Assembly: GCF_030324495.1 (NCBI RefSeq)
Contig: NZ_JACAGN010000002.1
Span: 1-64,000, forward strand
DNA: 64,000 nucleotides
Source: Myroides sp. 1354
GTDB lineage: Bacteria > Bacteroidota > Bacteroidia > Flavobacteriales > Flavobacteriaceae
Direction of reading: 5' to 3'
Part shown: positions 28,629-38,474 of the stretch, in pieces
Position numbering within the stretch: position 1 is the first letter of the stretch
Layout: each line of letters starts with the position of its first letter
Position numbers and translations under genes: made by a program
The notes under the pieces: model-generated
Told to the model about the DNA's origin: nothing
Databases searched by the model: none
What the model saw: only the letters and a program-made list of their open reading frames with translations

Positions 28629-29258
28629 TTATTTGCTTAAATTTTCAACAATTCCAGCCACAGATCCCTCTGTCAAGACTAAGCTTCCCGCATTTAAAAT
28701 CGCGTAAGTACTTAATTCTGAGTTAGTTACAACAGCGGCCTTCTCTAAATTGCGTGATGACAAATATACATTTTTATTTGATTCACCCAACACAAATAGA
28801 GATTTTTTATTTTCTAACCCTAAAGCTTTCAATACACTAATGAAATTCTTAGTACTTGGTGCTTCAAAGTTGAAGTTTTCTAAAACGATTAAGTTCTCTT
28901 CACGAACCTTAATTGAAAACGCTGATTTTCTAGCTAAGCGTTTTAAGTTCTTATTCAATTTGAAAGAGTAGTTTCTTGGTCTTGGTCCGAAGATTCTTCC
29001 CCCTCCTCTGAATACTGGTGACTTGATGCTTCCTGCTCTCGCCGTTCCAGTTCCTTTTTGCTTTTTAATCTTGCGTGTACTTCCCGCTACTTCAGCTCTT
29101 TCTTTTGCTTTGTGCGTTCCTTGTCTTTGGTTTGCTAAATATTGTTTAACATCAAGGTATACTGCGTGATTATTTGGCTCAATTCCGAATACTGAATCTA
29201 AAAGTTCAACTTTTCTTCCAGTATCTTTCCCTGTAATATCTAAAACTTTTACTTCCAT
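28629..29258 (-). CDS. rplD: 50S ribosomal protein L4
   Basis: Its loop reaches the exit tunnel; in E. coli L4 also represses the S10 operon. The 209 residues contain the loop [20 protein letters not shown] and [18 protein letters not shown]. The ATG overlaps the rplC stop codon by one base (TAATG), so translation is coupled. A stable hairpin two genes up, between rpsJ and rplC, could be a regulatory target, but this is untested. Confidence 0.98.
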   Translation of the reverse strand: MEVKVLDITGKDTGRKVELLDSVFGIEPNNHAVYLDVKQYLANQRQGTHKAKERAEVAGSTRKIKKQKGTGTARAGSIKSPVFRGGGRIFGPRPRNYSFKLNKNLKRLARKSAFSIKVREENLIVLENFNFEAPSTKNFISVLKALGLENKKSLFVLGESNKNVYLSSRNLEKAAVVTNSELSTYAILNAGSLVLTEGSVAGIVENLSK

Positions 29259-29875
29259 TACTTCTGAATGATTACATAAGAGTTTTTGTGTCCTGGAATA
29301 GCTCCTTTTACAACAAGTAGGTTCTTATCAGCCACTACTTTTAAAACTCTAAGATTTTGTACTGTTACATTTTCTCCTCCAGTTCTTCCTGCCATGCGCA
29401 TTCCTTTGAATACTCTAGATGGATAAGAAGAAGCCCCTACAGAACCTGGTGCTCTTAAACGGTTTTTTTGACCGTGAGTAACTTGACCTACTCCGCCAAA
29501 TCCATGACGTTTAACAACCCCTTGGAAACCTTTTCCTTTAGACACACCTTGAACGTCTACGAATTCTCCTTCAGCGAACAAATCAACAGTGATAACATCA
29601 CCTAATTTGTACCCTCCATCGAATTCTTTGATTTCAACGACTTTTCTTTTAGCAGATGTTCCCGCTTTCTTAAAGTGACCTAACTCAGCTTTAGTAGCGT
29701 GTTTCTCTGTCTTGTCATCGAAACCAAGTTGTAACGCTTCATACCCGTCAACCTCATTGGTTCTGACTTGGGTAACGACACATGGACCAACTTCGATTAC
29801 TGTACATGGAATGTTTTTTCCATTTTCGTCGAAAATACTAGTCATGCCGATTTTTTTACCAATTAACCCAGACAT
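29258..29875 (-). CDS. rplC: 50S ribosomal protein L3
   Basis: Early assembly protein reaching the peptidyl-transferase centre. The 205 residues start [20 protein letters not shown] and contain [20 protein letters not shown] and [20 protein letters not shown]. The gap upstream (111 bases) is the largest within the S10 section and holds a 14-bp stem-loop. Confidence 0.98.
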   Translation of the reverse strand: MSGLIGKKIGMTSIFDENGKNIPCTVIEVGPCVVTQVRTNEVDGYEALQLGFDDKTEKHATKAELGHFKKAGTSAKRKVVEIKEFDGGYKLGDVITVDLFAEGEFVDVQGVSKGKGFQGVVKRHGFGGVGQVTHGQKNRLRAPGSVGASSYPSRVFKGMRMAGRTGGENVTVQNLRVLKVVADKNLLVVKGAIPGHKNSYVIIQK

Positions 29876-29913
29876 AAATATTTAATTAAATTATTTGAAA
29901 CTTATTTAAAAGA

Positions 29914-29949
29914 ATTAAGTATTAGCGTATTTCAACGCTAACACTTAAT
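29914..29949 (-). promoter_or_regulatory. Stem-loop between rpsJ and rplC
   Basis: Minus-strand arms ATTAAGTGTTAGCG and CGCTAATACTTAAT (14 bp with one G-T pair) enclose 8 bases. The sequence after the stem is only partly T-rich (TTCTTTTAAATAAG), so it may be a weak terminator, a processing site or a protein-binding site. Confidence 0.5.
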
Positions 29950-29986
29950 CCCTATTCTTTTATTTATTGAAATTACTTTCGGATTA

Positions 29987-30292
29987 TCACACTTTAATTT
30001 CAACTTCTACACCGCTTGGTAACTCTAATTTCATTAAAGCATCAATTGTTTTAGAAGAAGAAGAATAAATATCTAACAATCTTTTGTAAGAACTAACTTC
30101 AAATTGCTCTCTTGCTTTTTTGTTTACGTGTGGTGAACGTAAAACAGTAAAGATTTTTTTATGAGTTGGTAACGGAATTGGACCTGTTACTACTGCACCT
30201 GTACTTTTTACAGTTTTTACGATTTTCTCTGCTGATTTATCAACCAACATATGATCGTAAGATTTTAATTTTATTCTGATTTTTTGACTCAT
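29987..30292 (-). CDS. rpsJ: 30S ribosomal protein S10
   Basis: Small-subunit head protein that also acts as NusE in transcription antitermination. The 101 residues [20 protein letters not shown] and [20 protein letters not shown] are diagnostic. It follows fusA by 12 bases without tuf in between, so the str and S10 sections are joined directly. Confidence 0.98.
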   Translation of the reverse strand: MSQKIRIKLKSYDHMLVDKSAEKIVKTVKSTGAVVTGPIPLPTHKKIFTVLRSPHVNKKAREQFEVSSYKRLLDIYSSSSKTIDALMKLELPSGVEVEIKV

Positions 30293-30304
30293 TTTTCTCT
30301 AAAA

Positions 30305-32440
30305 TTAAGCGTTTCCTTTTGCTTTAGTGATTACAGCCTCTGAAATATTTGATGGTGTTTCAGAGTAGTGAGAGAACTCCATTGTAGAAGTAGCTCTACC
30401 TGATGATAACGTTCTCAATGTAGTTACATATCCGAACATTTCTGATAATGGCACAGAAGCTTTAACAACTTTAGCTCCATTTCTATCATCCATGCTGTTG
30501 ATTTGTCCACGACGACGGTTCAAATCCCCAACGATATCACCCATGTTTTCTTCAGGAGTCAATACTTCTAACTTCATGATAGGCTCAAGAATTACAGCAC
30601 CAGCAGCTTTAGCAGCAGCTTTGTAACCCATTTTCGCTGCCAATTCGAATGATAATGCATCCGAGTCAACCGCGTGATAAGAACCATCTGTTAGAGTAAC
30701 TTTCATCGAATCCATTTCGAAACCTGCTAAAGGTCCTTGTTTCATCGCTTCTTTGAATCCTTTTTCTACAGAAGGAATATATTCTTTTGGTACGTTACCA
30801 CCTTTTACCTCATTTACGAACTGTAATCCAACGAATGGTTTTCCATCCACTTCGTCAGCAGGTCCAATTGTAAATACGATATCCGCGAATTTACCACGTC
30901 CACCCGATTGTTTCTTGTAAGACTCTCTGTGGTTAGCAACGCGAGTAAGTGTTTCTTTGTATTCAACTTGAGGCTCACCTTGGTTTACTTCAACTTTGAA
31001 TTCACGTCTCATACGGTCGATTAATACATCTAAGTGTAACTCTCCCATACCAGAGATTACTGTTTGTCCAGAAGCTTTATCTGTTTTTACAGTAAACGTA
31101 GGATCCTCTTCCGCTAATTTAGCTAAAGCAGTACCCATTTTATCCATATCCGCTTTTGTTTTTGGCTCAATAGCGATACCAATTACTGGATCAGGGAAAT
31201 CCATACTTTCTAATACAATTGGATGTTTTTCATCACATAAAGTATCTCCAGTTTTGATATCCTTAAATCCTACAGCAGCTCCAATATCTCCAGCCTCAAT
31301 ATATTCGATTGGATTTTGTTTGTTAGCGTGCATTTGGTAGATACGAGAAATACGCTCTTTGTTACCTGAACGCGTGTTCAATACGTAAGAACCAGCATCT
31401 AAGTGTCCTGAATAAGCTCTAAAGAAAGCTAAACGACCTACGAAAGGATCTGTAGCAATTTTAAACGCTAACGCAGCAAACGGCTCAGTAACTGATGGTT
31501 TACGAACAACTGGTTCTTCAGTATCAGGATTTGTTCCTTCGATAGCTTCCTTATCCATTGGAGAAGGTAAGTAACGACAAACAGCATCCAACATGAACTG
31601 AACACCTTTATTTTTGAATGATGAACCACAAGACATTGGGATGATACTCATATCCAAAGTCGCTGCGCGCAACGCTTTGTGAATTTCGTCCTCTGTAATT
31701 GAGTTTTCATCTTCCATATATTTCTCAAGAAGGTTCTCGTCATAAGCCGCGATCTCCTCGATTAATTGACCTCTGTATTGTTTAACATCATCAACCATAT
31801 CAGCTGGGATATCAACAACGTCAAAAGTAGAACCATGATTTTCATCATGCCATACGATTGCGCGGTTTTTCACTAAGTCAACGATACCTTTGAAATCTGC
31901 TTCATCACCAATTGGTAAAACGATTGGCACAGCATTAGATTTCAACATATCTTTCACTTGTTGACATACTGCTAAGAAGTTAGCTCCTTGACGGTCCATT
32001 TTATTAACGAACCCCATACGAGGAACTTTATAGTTATCAGCTAATCTCCAGTTAGTTTCAGATTGTGGCTCAACACCATCAACTGCACTAAATAAGAATA
32101 CTAATCCATCCAATACACGTAAAGAACGGTTCACCTCAACTGTAAAGTCAACGTGTCCCGGAGTATCAATAATATTGAAGTGGTACTCCATAGACTCAGC
32201 TATCTTCTCACCTTGTTTAGTTGGGAAATTCCAAGTACAAGTAGTCGCTGCTGAAGTAATAGTAATACCTCTTTCCGCCTCTTGCTCCATCCAGTCCATT
32301 GTAGAAGACCCTTCGTGAGTTTCTCCCATTTTATGGTTTTTACCTGTATAGAACAAAATACGTTCTGTAGTAGTTGTTTTACCAGCATCGATGTGAGCAG
32401 CGATACCAATATTTCTTGTATATTTTAAATCTCTTGCCAT
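30305..32440 (-). CDS. fusA: Elongation factor G
   Basis: GTPase driving translocation on the ribosome. The 711 residues contain G1 [19 protein letters not shown] (about 15-33), G3 [13 protein letters not shown]4 [10 protein letters not shown] and the usual domains II-V ([16 protein letters not shown] in domain III-IV). It follows rpsG by 21 bases and precedes rpsJ by 12. The str operon position supports the main EF-G rather than a paralogue. Confidence 0.98.
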   Translation of the reverse strand: MARDLKYTRNIGIAAHIDAGKTTTTERILFYTGKNHKMGETHEGSSTMDWMEQEAERGITITSAATTCTWNFPTKQGEKIAESMEYHFNIIDTPGHVDFTVEVNRSLRVLDGLVFLFSAVDGVEPQSETNWRLADNYKVPRMGFVNKMDRQGANFLAVCQQVKDMLKSNAVPIVLPIGDEADFKGIVDLVKNRAIVWHDENHGSTFDVVDIPADMVDDVKQYRGQLIEEIAAYDENLLEKYMEDENSITEDEIHKALRAATLDMSIIPMSCGSSFKNKGVQFMLDAVCRYLPSPMDKEAIEGTNPDTEEPVVRKPSVTEPFAALAFKIATDPFVGRLAFFRAYSGHLDAGSYVLNTRSGNKERISRIYQMHANKQNPIEYIEAGDIGAAVGFKDIKTGDTLCDEKHPIVLESMDFPDPVIGIAIEPKTKADMDKMGTALAKLAEEDPTFTVKTDKASGQTVISGMGELHLDVLIDRMRREFKVEVNQGEPQVEYKETLTRVANHRESYKKQSGGRGKFADIVFTIGPADEVDGKPFVGLQFVNEVKGGNVPKEYIPSVEKGFKEAMKQGPLAGFEMDSMKVTLTDGSYHAVDSDALSFELAAKMGYKAAAKAAGAVILEPIMKLEVLTPEENMGDIVGDLNRRRGQINSMDDRNGAKVVKASVPLSEMFGYVTTLRTLSSGRATSTMEFSHYSETPSNISEAVITKAKGNA

Positions 32441-32461
32441 TGTATATTTTTTCTGTATGGA

Positions 32462-32938
32462 TTAAAATCTAAAGTGAGAGAACGCTTTATTAGCTTCAGC
32501 CATTTTATGCGTATCCATTCTCTTTTTAACTGCAGCACCTTCTTCTTTAGCAGCAGCTAAAATCTCAGAAGCTAATCTTGCAGCCATAGATTTCTCATTT
32601 CTTCTTCTCGCATACAAAATCATCCACTTCATCGCCATAGAAATTTTTCTATCCGGACGAATTTGCATAGGGATTTGGAATGTAGCACCTCCTACACGAC
32701 GAGAACGAACCTCTACGTGTGGCATAACGTTAGTTAAAGCATCTTTCCAGATCTCCAATGAAGTTTTCTCTTCATCTTGTTTTTTCTCTTCAACGATTGC
32801 TAAAGCATCATAAAATACTTTAAAAGCCGTAGACTTCTTACCGTCCCACATTAAGTTATTAACAAAACGCGTCACTAATTGATCATTAAATTTCGGATCT
32901 GGTAAAAGAGGTCTCTTTTTCGCCTGTCTTTTTCTCAT
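32462..32938 (-). CDS. rpsG: 30S ribosomal protein S7
   Basis: Nucleates assembly of the small-subunit head and, in E. coli, represses the str operon. The 158 residues contain [40 protein letters not shown] and the C-terminal [20 protein letters not shown]. It lies between rpsL (25-base gap) and fusA (21-base gap). Confidence 0.98.
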   Translation of the reverse strand: MRKRQAKKRPLLPDPKFNDQLVTRFVNNLMWDGKKSTAFKVFYDALAIVEEKKQDEEKTSLEIWKDALTNVMPHVEVRSRRVGGATFQIPMQIRPDRKISMAMKWMILYARRRNEKSMAARLASEILAAAKEEGAAVKKRMDTHKMAEANKAFSHFRF

Positions 32939-32963
32939 GTCTTTTTCTTAAACGTTTAAACGA

Positions 32964-33344
32964 TTATTTTTTGTCTTTAGGGCGTTTTGCACCATATTTC
33001 GATCTTCTTTGAGTTCTACCGTTTACTCCAGCAGTATCCAAAGCTCCACGTACGATGTGGTATCTAACACCTGGCAAATCTTTTACCCTTCCTCCTCTAA
33101 CTAATACTATCGAGTGCTCTTGTAAATTGTGTCCTTCTCCTGGGATGTAAGCGTTTACTTCATTACCATTTGTCAAACGTACCCTTGCAACTTTACGCAT
33201 TGCAGAGTTAGGTTTTTTAGGTGTAGTAGTATAAACACGCGTACAAACTCCTCTTCTTTGAGGACAAGAATCCAAAGCAACCGATTTACTCTTCTTAGTT
33301 AATTGGGTTCTCCCTGTTCTTACTAATTGTTGAATTGTTGGCAT
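32964..33344 (-). CDS. rpsL: 30S ribosomal protein S12
   Basis: Decoding-centre protein and site of streptomycin resistance changes. The 126 residues contain [20 protein letters not shown] and [19 protein letters not shown]; the key lysines in the PKKP and GRVKDL segments are wild type, which predicts no rpsL-based streptomycin resistance. It is the first gene of the whole ribosomal cluster, behind the best promoter in the window (33398-33428). Confidence 0.98.
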   Translation of the reverse strand: MPTIQQLVRTGRTQLTKKSKSVALDSCPQRRGVCTRVYTTTPKKPNSAMRKVARVRLTNGNEVNAYIPGEGHNLQEHSIVLVRGGRVKDLPGVRYHIVRGALDTAGVNGRTQRRSKYGAKRPKDKK

Positions 33345-33397
33345 AATGTTTATTAATAATTTCTACAATATATTATTCCCCACTATATACGGGGTTG

Positions 33398-33428
33398 CAA
33401 ATGTAGAAAGTTTTTTTCTTTTTTCAAA
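33398..33428 (-). promoter_or_regulatory. Promoter of the str-S10-spc-alpha cluster
   Basis: Minus-strand TTTG (33428-33425), a 19-base spacer and TACATTTG (33405-33398) match the Bacteroidota consensus exactly. The predicted transcript starts near 33391, at a short CCCC/GGGG hairpin (33378-33394), and has a leader of about 50 bases. Confidence 0.85.
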
Positions 33429-33528
33429 AGACAATCAATTAATTTTCAAGTAATTTATTTATTTTATTCTTTAAGTCTCAGCTTCTTACTTTTTTTATTT
33501 TACTTTACACGTAAATATAGCGTCCAAA

Positions 33529-35190
33529 GTGCACAAGTATATTCTTTCCTTCTTTTTCTTGTTATTCCTGTGTTTATCCTCTTATGGACAAACTACATCC
33601 TTGACGCTTGACCTCACGTCGCCCCATGAAAAAGAACGCGAACTACTTCTCGCCTTGAGACACAAAAAAAATCATCCTGATTTACAATCTGTTAAACAAA
33701 CACTCGACAGTGTTGACCAAGTATTGTACAAAAAAGGGTATTTGTCTTTCACCAAAAACAAAAAACAACAAGATACCGTTCTGGAGTATACCTATATATT
33801 AGGGAATCCCATCCGTCAAGTCATTTTGTCCAATAAACTATTATCTACTACGATTCAGCAACAACTTGGCTTTTTAAAGGACAGTATAACTCTTGATTTC
33901 GAATCTTTATCCCCTCTGTTGCAGCAATACGCTCAACAATTGGATCGAGAAGGTTTGGGAATGTCTGCATTACAACTGAGTAATCACTCGATTCAAAATA
34001 GCACTTTATATTGTGACCTGCAACTTCATTTGACTCAAAGTAGAAAATTAAACCATATTGCAATCCAAAGTGTAAATAAAGTTCCTGAAAAAATCATCAA
34101 ACAAATAACTAAACGGTATCTCAATAAACCGTATAGTGAACAATTGGTATCTAACGTAACTCAAACCTTAAATGACTTAGATTTCTTAAAGCAATACAAA
34201 ACACCTGAAACCTTATTTACAGAGGACCAAACTACGCTTTATCTCTTCTTAGACAAAGCCAACACCAATACTTTTGATGGGTTTATGGGATTTAGTACGG
34301 ATGAGAATGAGAAATTCACACTGGCGGGTTATTTGGATTTAGCCTTGAACAACGTTTTAAATAAAGGAGAATCGCTTCAACTGTATTGGCGTAGTGATGC
34401 CAATAAGCAAACGCAATTTGATTTTAAGTCGTCTTTTGTTTACTTGTTTAACACCCCTATCAACCTCAACGGACAACTTAACATTCAAAAACAAGATACC
34501 ATTTATCAAAATACGAAGTTAGTCTTGCAAGTGGGGTATGCCATTCAGTACAACCAAAATATCAAAATAGGGTATCAAAGTACTTCCTCAACCACTAATA
34601 GTATCCTACCTACCATGGAGAATTTTGACAGTACATTCTATACGTTGAATTATACTGTTATTCGAAAAAGAAACTATTTACCTGTATTCCCTGTTAATTA
34701 TTCTTTGGACGCTTTGATTGGGACAGGAAATCGAACCACAGAAGAAGCAAAAGAATCCCAGTATTTGATCCAGCTCCAAGCGAATAAAAATTTTGAATTA
34801 GCTCCTAAACACTTCTTCTATATCAATTGGACTTACTATGCTTTATTTAGCAAAGATTATCTAATGAATGAAATGTATCGTTTTGGAGGCACACAATCTC
34901 TCCGCGGTTTTCAAGAGAATAGTTTGCTAACCAATCAGCTAAATTTAATCAATACAGAGTATCGCTTTTTGGTTCATCCAAGCTTGTACCTCCATACAAT
35001 ATTTGATTATGCCATACAAGAATATAAGCCTTTAGATCAAAAGAACACCTTGTATAGTATAGGTATGGGGTTAGGTTTTATTACTTCTTCGAGTTATTTT
35101 AATCTTTCTTTCGCCAATGGCAAACAACCTGGTATCCCTTTCTCCTTTGACAATACTACTATACACATTGGATTTAAAACTCTCTTCTAA
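33529..35190 (+). CDS. Omp85-type outer-membrane barrel protein
   Basis: A 553-residue BamA/TamA-like protein of unknown specific role. The GTG start gives a signal peptide (MHKYILSFFFLLFLCLSSYG). Residues 40-240 look like one or two POTRA-like domains; the rest is a beta barrel ending in FKTLF. The Omp85 signature LRGFQENS occurs at about residue 460. It is shorter than BamA (about 800 residues), so it is not the main assembly factor. It diverges from rpsL and precedes rlmB with a 95-base gap. The TamA/ShlB-like assignment is by fold only. Confidence 0.75.
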   Translation: MHKYILSFFFLLFLCLSSYGQTTSLTLDLTSPHEKERELLLALRHKKNHPDLQSVKQTLDSVDQVLYKKGYLSFTKNKKQQDTVLEYTYILGNPIRQVILSNKLLSTTIQQQLGFLKDSITLDFESLSPLLQQYAQQLDREGLGMSALQLSNHSIQNSTLYCDLQLHLTQSRKLNHIAIQSVNKVPEKIIKQITKRYLNKPYSEQLVSNVTQTLNDLDFLKQYKTPETLFTEDQTTLYLFLDKANTNTFDGFMGFSTDENEKFTLAGYLDLALNNVLNKGESLQLYWRSDANKQTQFDFKSSFVYLFNTPINLNGQLNIQKQDTIYQNTKLVLQVGYAIQYNQNIKIGYQSTSSTTNSILPTMENFDSTFYTLNYTVIRKRNYLPVFPVNYSLDALIGTGNRTTEEAKESQYLIQLQANKNFELAPKHFFYINWTYYALFSKDYLMNEMYRFGGTQSLRGFQENSLLTNQLNLINTEYRFLVHPSLYLHTIFDYAIQEYKPLDQKNTLYSIGMGLGFITSSSYFNLSFANGKQPGIPFSFDNTTIHIGFKTLF

Positions 35191-35273
35191 TCTTCTTTTT
35201 CTATTGACCAATCCTTAGGGACAAAAGTTTGATTCTAAAACAAAAAACATCAACTGTTTATTAAAAATATAGC

Positions 35274-35281
35274 TACATTTG
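35274..35281 (+). promoter_or_regulatory. -7 element of rlmB
   Basis: TACATTTG ends 4 bases before the rlmB ATG, implying a leaderless or nearly leaderless transcript. No clear -33 TTG at the usual spacing. Confidence 0.5.
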
Positions 35282-35285
35282 CACC

Positions 35286-36020
35286 ATGGATCAGGAGAAT
35301 CAAATTTTTGGTATTCGCGCGATAATCGAAGCCATTGAAGCAGGAAAAGATATAGATAAGGTATTCTTACAAAAGGATGCCCAAGGAGAATTAATGAATG
35401 AGTTAATCAAGTCATTAAAGAGAAACAACATTAATTTCTCTTATGTGCCCATTGAAAAGCTCAACCGTTTAACGAAGAAAAATCACCAAGGAGCTATCGG
35501 TACGATTGCCCCTATTACTTTTATATCCTTAGAAGAATTGGTTGAATCAACATTAGAAAAAAAGGAAAAACCTTTATTTGTTGTTTTAGATCAATTATCA
35601 GATGCGCGTAATTTTGGTGCAATTATTCGCACCGCTGTTTGTTGTGGTGCAGATGGAATTATCATTTCTAAAAATGGCGCTGCTCCTGTAAATGGAGATA
35701 CAATTAAAACTTCTGCAGGTGCGGTATTCAATATTCCTATTTGTAAAGTAGATCACATTAAAGATGCTGTATTCTATTTACAGGGATCAGGAGTTATGAC
35801 TGTAGGTGCAACGGAAAAAGCAGAAAAAGAGATTTATGATGTTGATTTAAATATTCCATTAGCCATCATTATGGGTAGCGAGGATAGAGGAATCAATCCT
35901 TCGGTTTTGAAGATTATAGATGAAAAAGCAAAGCTTCCTATGTTTAGCTCCATCGACTCTTTAAATGTGTCAGTGGCTTGTGGTGCATTCTTATATGAAA
36001 TTATCAGACAACGTAGATAA
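35286..36020 (+). CDS. rlmB: 23S rRNA 2'-O-methyltransferase, RlmB/TrmH family
   Basis: SpoU-family enzyme expected to methylate the ribose of G2251 (E. coli numbering) in 23S rRNA. The 244 residues show an N-terminal substrate-binding domain (IFGIRAIIEAIEAGKDIDKV) and the knotted SPOUT domain with motif 1 LDQLSDARNFGAIIRTA, motif 2 IIMGSEDRGINPSVL and motif 3 SLNVSVACGAFLYEI. RlmB is more likely than TrmL because of the N-terminal domain. A strong terminator follows at 36087. Confidence 0.9.
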   Translation: MDQENQIFGIRAIIEAIEAGKDIDKVFLQKDAQGELMNELIKSLKRNNINFSYVPIEKLNRLTKKNHQGAIGTIAPITFISLEELVESTLEKKEKPLFVVLDQLSDARNFGAIIRTAVCCGADGIIISKNGAAPVNGDTIKTSAGAVFNIPICKVDHIKDAVFYLQGSGVMTVGATEKAEKEIYDVDLNIPLAIIMGSEDRGINPSVLKIIDEKAKLPMFSSIDSLNVSVACGAFLYEIIRQRR

Positions 36021-36086
36021 ATGAGTGATCGCTTATGCGTGATGGGTAATTTTATTCTACATTCATTAGAATCATCTTTCAAAAAT

Positions 36087-36126
36087 AAAAAGGGAAAGGA
36101 TAGCAGCTGCTATCCTTTCCCTTTTT
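36087..36126. terminator. 40-bp perfect palindrome terminator
   Basis: Twenty-base arms (AAAAAGGGAAAGGATAGCAG and its complement) meet without a spacer at 36106/36107. The A- and T-runs at the two ends make it usable in both directions; it ends rlmB and possibly the convergent rhomboid transcript. Confidence 0.9.
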
Positions 36127-36219
36127 ATTTACTATTCTTATTGATTTTCAATCCTCTCATCATCACCTCATCAACTATCTCACCTATTTTATATTTTGTT
36201 TTAGAGTTCGATGAATCTC

Positions 36220-36253
36220 CACTGCGTTCCGATTTTCACTGCGTTCCGATTTC
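36220..36253. repeat. 17-bp tandem duplication
   Basis: CACTGCGTTCCGATTTT (36220-36236) is followed directly by a second copy differing only in the last base (36237-36253). It lies in the gap after the rhomboid stop codon and is GC-richer than its surroundings. Confidence 0.85.
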
Positions 36254-36268
36254 ACCATCTCACAAAAA

Positions 36269-37012
36269 TCATCCATTTCCATACACAATAGGCAAAGTTG
36301 GTCGATATGGGTTATTAAAATCTACAACCTCTTTCACTTCTTTGGGAACAATTACAAAGTTTCCATTTTCATCAAAACACTGCATAAAAGGATCTTCGTT
36401 TGGATTATAAGTTGGCGATTGCCATTCGTACTTATATACCTTTTCTGCATAGACTGGATTCTTTAACACAAAAGACAACAACATTCCTGTAATAAATCCA
36501 CTCAAATGCCCTTCCCAAGAGATTCCTTCTTCAATATCGGGAAACACATACCAAATCATACTACCATAAAGCATGACAATTAAAAGAGAAAGCGCCACTA
36601 AGCGAAAGTACTTAGTCTGTATTCCCTTAAAGAACATATAGCTCACTAGAACATAAATCAATCCGCTGGCACCGATGTGATAGCTCTCACGAGCGATGAT
36701 CCAAGTCCCCAATCCAGACAATAAAATTCCCCAGCCTAAAATTTGCCATACTTGCTTTTTATAAAAGAACTGAACGAGTAACAGCAAAACAAAAATAGCG
36801 ACGGAATTGTTGTAAATATGCTTTAATCCCCCATGTATAAAAGGGCTAAAAAGGATACCTCTCAATCCTTTTAAAGTTCGAGGATAGATACCATATTGGT
36901 AAAGTTGTAGATAATCTTTCCAATCCAACCAATATACCGTCCATATTACCATCAAGAATAATACAGGGAGTATAATTAAATCGGCGGTTATCACCAGTTG
37001 TTTATCTTTCAT
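36269..37012 (-). CDS. Rhomboid-family intramembrane serine protease
   Basis: A 247-residue membrane protease. Six or so membrane segments are visible from residue 8 on. The catalytic Ser116 is in GASG (114-117), the partner His169 is in WEGHLSGF, and the oxyanion Asn is in HIYNNS (65-70), so the enzyme looks active. A C-terminal soluble tail follows the last segment. Natural substrates are unknown. It is convergent with rlmB and divergent from rarA; there is no operon partner. Confidence 0.9.
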   Translation of the reverse strand: MKDKQLVITADLIILPVLFLMVIWTVYWLDWKDYLQLYQYGIYPRTLKGLRGILFSPFIHGGLKHIYNNSVAIFVLLLLVQFFYKKQVWQILGWGILLSGLGTWIIARESYHIGASGLIYVLVSYMFFKGIQTKYFRLVALSLLIVMLYGSMIWYVFPDIEEGISWEGHLSGFITGMLLSFVLKNPVYAEKVYKYEWQSPTYNPNEDPFMQCFDENGNFVIVPKEVKEVVDFNNPYRPTLPIVYGNG

Positions 37013-37135
37013 TCGTTTATTTTCTATACTGCGTAAAACATAAAGATATAAAAATGTCTTTCAATTTAACCATACAAATCACATGGATTTCAGTACTATT
37101 TTAATTGAGTGTTTTTTATTCGACATTATAGGTTG

Positions 37136-37143
37136 TATTTTTG
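37136..37143 (+). promoter_or_regulatory. -7 element of rarA
   Basis: TATTTTTG lies 22 bases before the ATG at 37166. It falls inside a longer in-frame reading frame beginning at a GTG (37109), which argues for the downstream start. Confidence 0.6.
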
Positions 37144-37165
37144 TGTTTCTCAAAATCAGATTGTC

Positions 37166-38443
37166 ATGGATGCACCATTAGCAGAAAGAGTAAGACCACA
37201 AACTTTGGCAGACTATGTTAGTCAGGCTCATTTAGTAGGGGAACAAGGAATTTTAACGAAGCAATTGCAAACAGGCTTTATTCCCTCTTTACTTTTTTGG
37301 GGACCTCCAGGTACAGGAAAAACCACTTTAGCGGAAATTTTAGCCAAAGAGAGTCAACGTCCTTTTTACGTTTTGAGCGCGATTAACTCAGGAGTAAAAG
37401 ATGTTCGAGAAGTCATTGAGAAAGCCAAATCCAATCATGGATTATTTACGGCTCGCAATCCCATTTTGTTTATTGATGAGATTCACCGTTTCAGCAAATC
37501 ACAACAAGATTCGCTTTTAGCTGCGGTTGAACGCGGATGGATTACCTTAATTGGAGCAACGACAGAGAATCCGAGTTTCGAAGTGATTCCGGCTTTGCTT
37601 TCCCGTTGTCAGGTATATACCTTAAACGCCTTTACCAAAGAGGATTTACGTGCTTTACTAGACCGAGCCATCGAAAAAGATTCTTTTTTGCGATCCAAAC
37701 GCATCACTTTACAAGAAACGGAAGCCCTCTTTCGCGTATCGGGTGGTGACGGGCGAAAACTATTAAACACTTTTGAGTTAATTGTCAATGCCACAACTGG
37801 AGATGACGTTGTTTTAACGAATGAGTATGTGATGCAAATTGTGCAAAAGAACACCGTACTCTATGACAAAACAGGAGAACAACACTACGATATTGTATCT
37901 GCCTTTATCAAATCTATTCGCGGCAGTGACCCCAATGGGGCAGTTTACTGGTTAGCACGCATGATTGAAGGAGGGGAAGATGTAAAATTTATCGCTAGAC
38001 GCTTGGTTATTGCGGCTTCTGAAGATATTGGCAATGCCAATCCTACAGCCTTGATTATGGCAACGAACACTTTTCAAGCCGTTTCGGTTATCGGATATCC
38101 TGAGAGTAGAATCTTATTGAGTCAGTGTGCGATTTACTTAGCCACTTCTCCGAAAAGCAACTCTACCTATATGGCCATTGGAAAAGCGCAACAACTCGTG
38201 AAACAAACGGGAGACTTATCTGTTCCGATTCATTTGCGCAATGCACCGACTAAATTAATGAAGGAATTGGGGTATGGTGAGGATTATAAATATTCACATG
38301 ATTATCCCAACAATTTTGTTGACCAAGAATTTTTACCAACAGAATTAAGTGGCACTGTATTATACGAACCAGGGCACAACAGTAGAGAAAATGGCACACG
38401 GGATTTCTTGAAAAACCGTTGGCAATTCAAATACAACTATTAA
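37166..38443 (+). CDS. rarA: Replication-associated recombination protein RarA
   Basis: AAA+ ATPase of the RarA/MgsA/WRNIP1 family acting at stalled replication forks. The start is set at ATG 37166 ([17 protein letters not shown]), giving 425 residues. Walker A is [12 protein letters not shown], Walker B is LFIDEIHRF, sensor 1 is [11 protein letters not shown], and the C-terminal tetramerisation domain includes [20 protein letters not shown] and [10 protein letters not shown]. It is a single gene, ended by a hairpin shared with the convergent yjjG. Confidence 0.94.
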   Translation: MDAPLAERVRPQTLADYVSQAHLVGEQGILTKQLQTGFIPSLLFWGPPGTGKTTLAEILAKESQRPFYVLSAINSGVKDVREVIEKAKSNHGLFTARNPILFIDEIHRFSKSQQDSLLAAVERGWITLIGATTENPSFEVIPALLSRCQVYTLNAFTKEDLRALLDRAIEKDSFLRSKRITLQETEALFRVSGGDGRKLLNTFELIVNATTGDDVVLTNEYVMQIVQKNTVLYDKTGEQHYDIVSAFIKSIRGSDPNGAVYWLARMIEGGEDVKFIARRLVIAASEDIGNANPTALIMATNTFQAVSVIGYPESRILLSQCAIYLATSPKSNSTYMAIGKAQQLVKQTGDLSVPIHLRNAPTKLMKELGYGEDYKYSHDYPNNFVDQEFLPTELSGTVLYEPGHNSRENGTRDFLKNRWQFKYNY

Positions 38444-38445
38444 TA

Positions 38446-38474
38446 CAAAAGCCTGCTTTTACAGCAGGCTTTTG
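38446..38474. terminator. Shared terminator overlapping the yjjG 3' end
   Basis: Stem CAAAAGCCTGCT/AGCAGGCTTTTG with a 5-base loop. It begins 3 bases after the rarA stop codon and includes the last codons and stop of the convergent yjjG gene. Confidence 0.85.

Noticed and set aside
36021..36410. Plus-strand ORF of 129 codons after rlmB
   Set aside because: It crosses the palindromic terminator and runs antisense into the rhomboid gene.
37109..37165. GTG-started extension of rarA
   Set aside because: The extension contains the -7 box and has no family similarity; [11 protein letters not shown] at 37166 is the expected RarA start.
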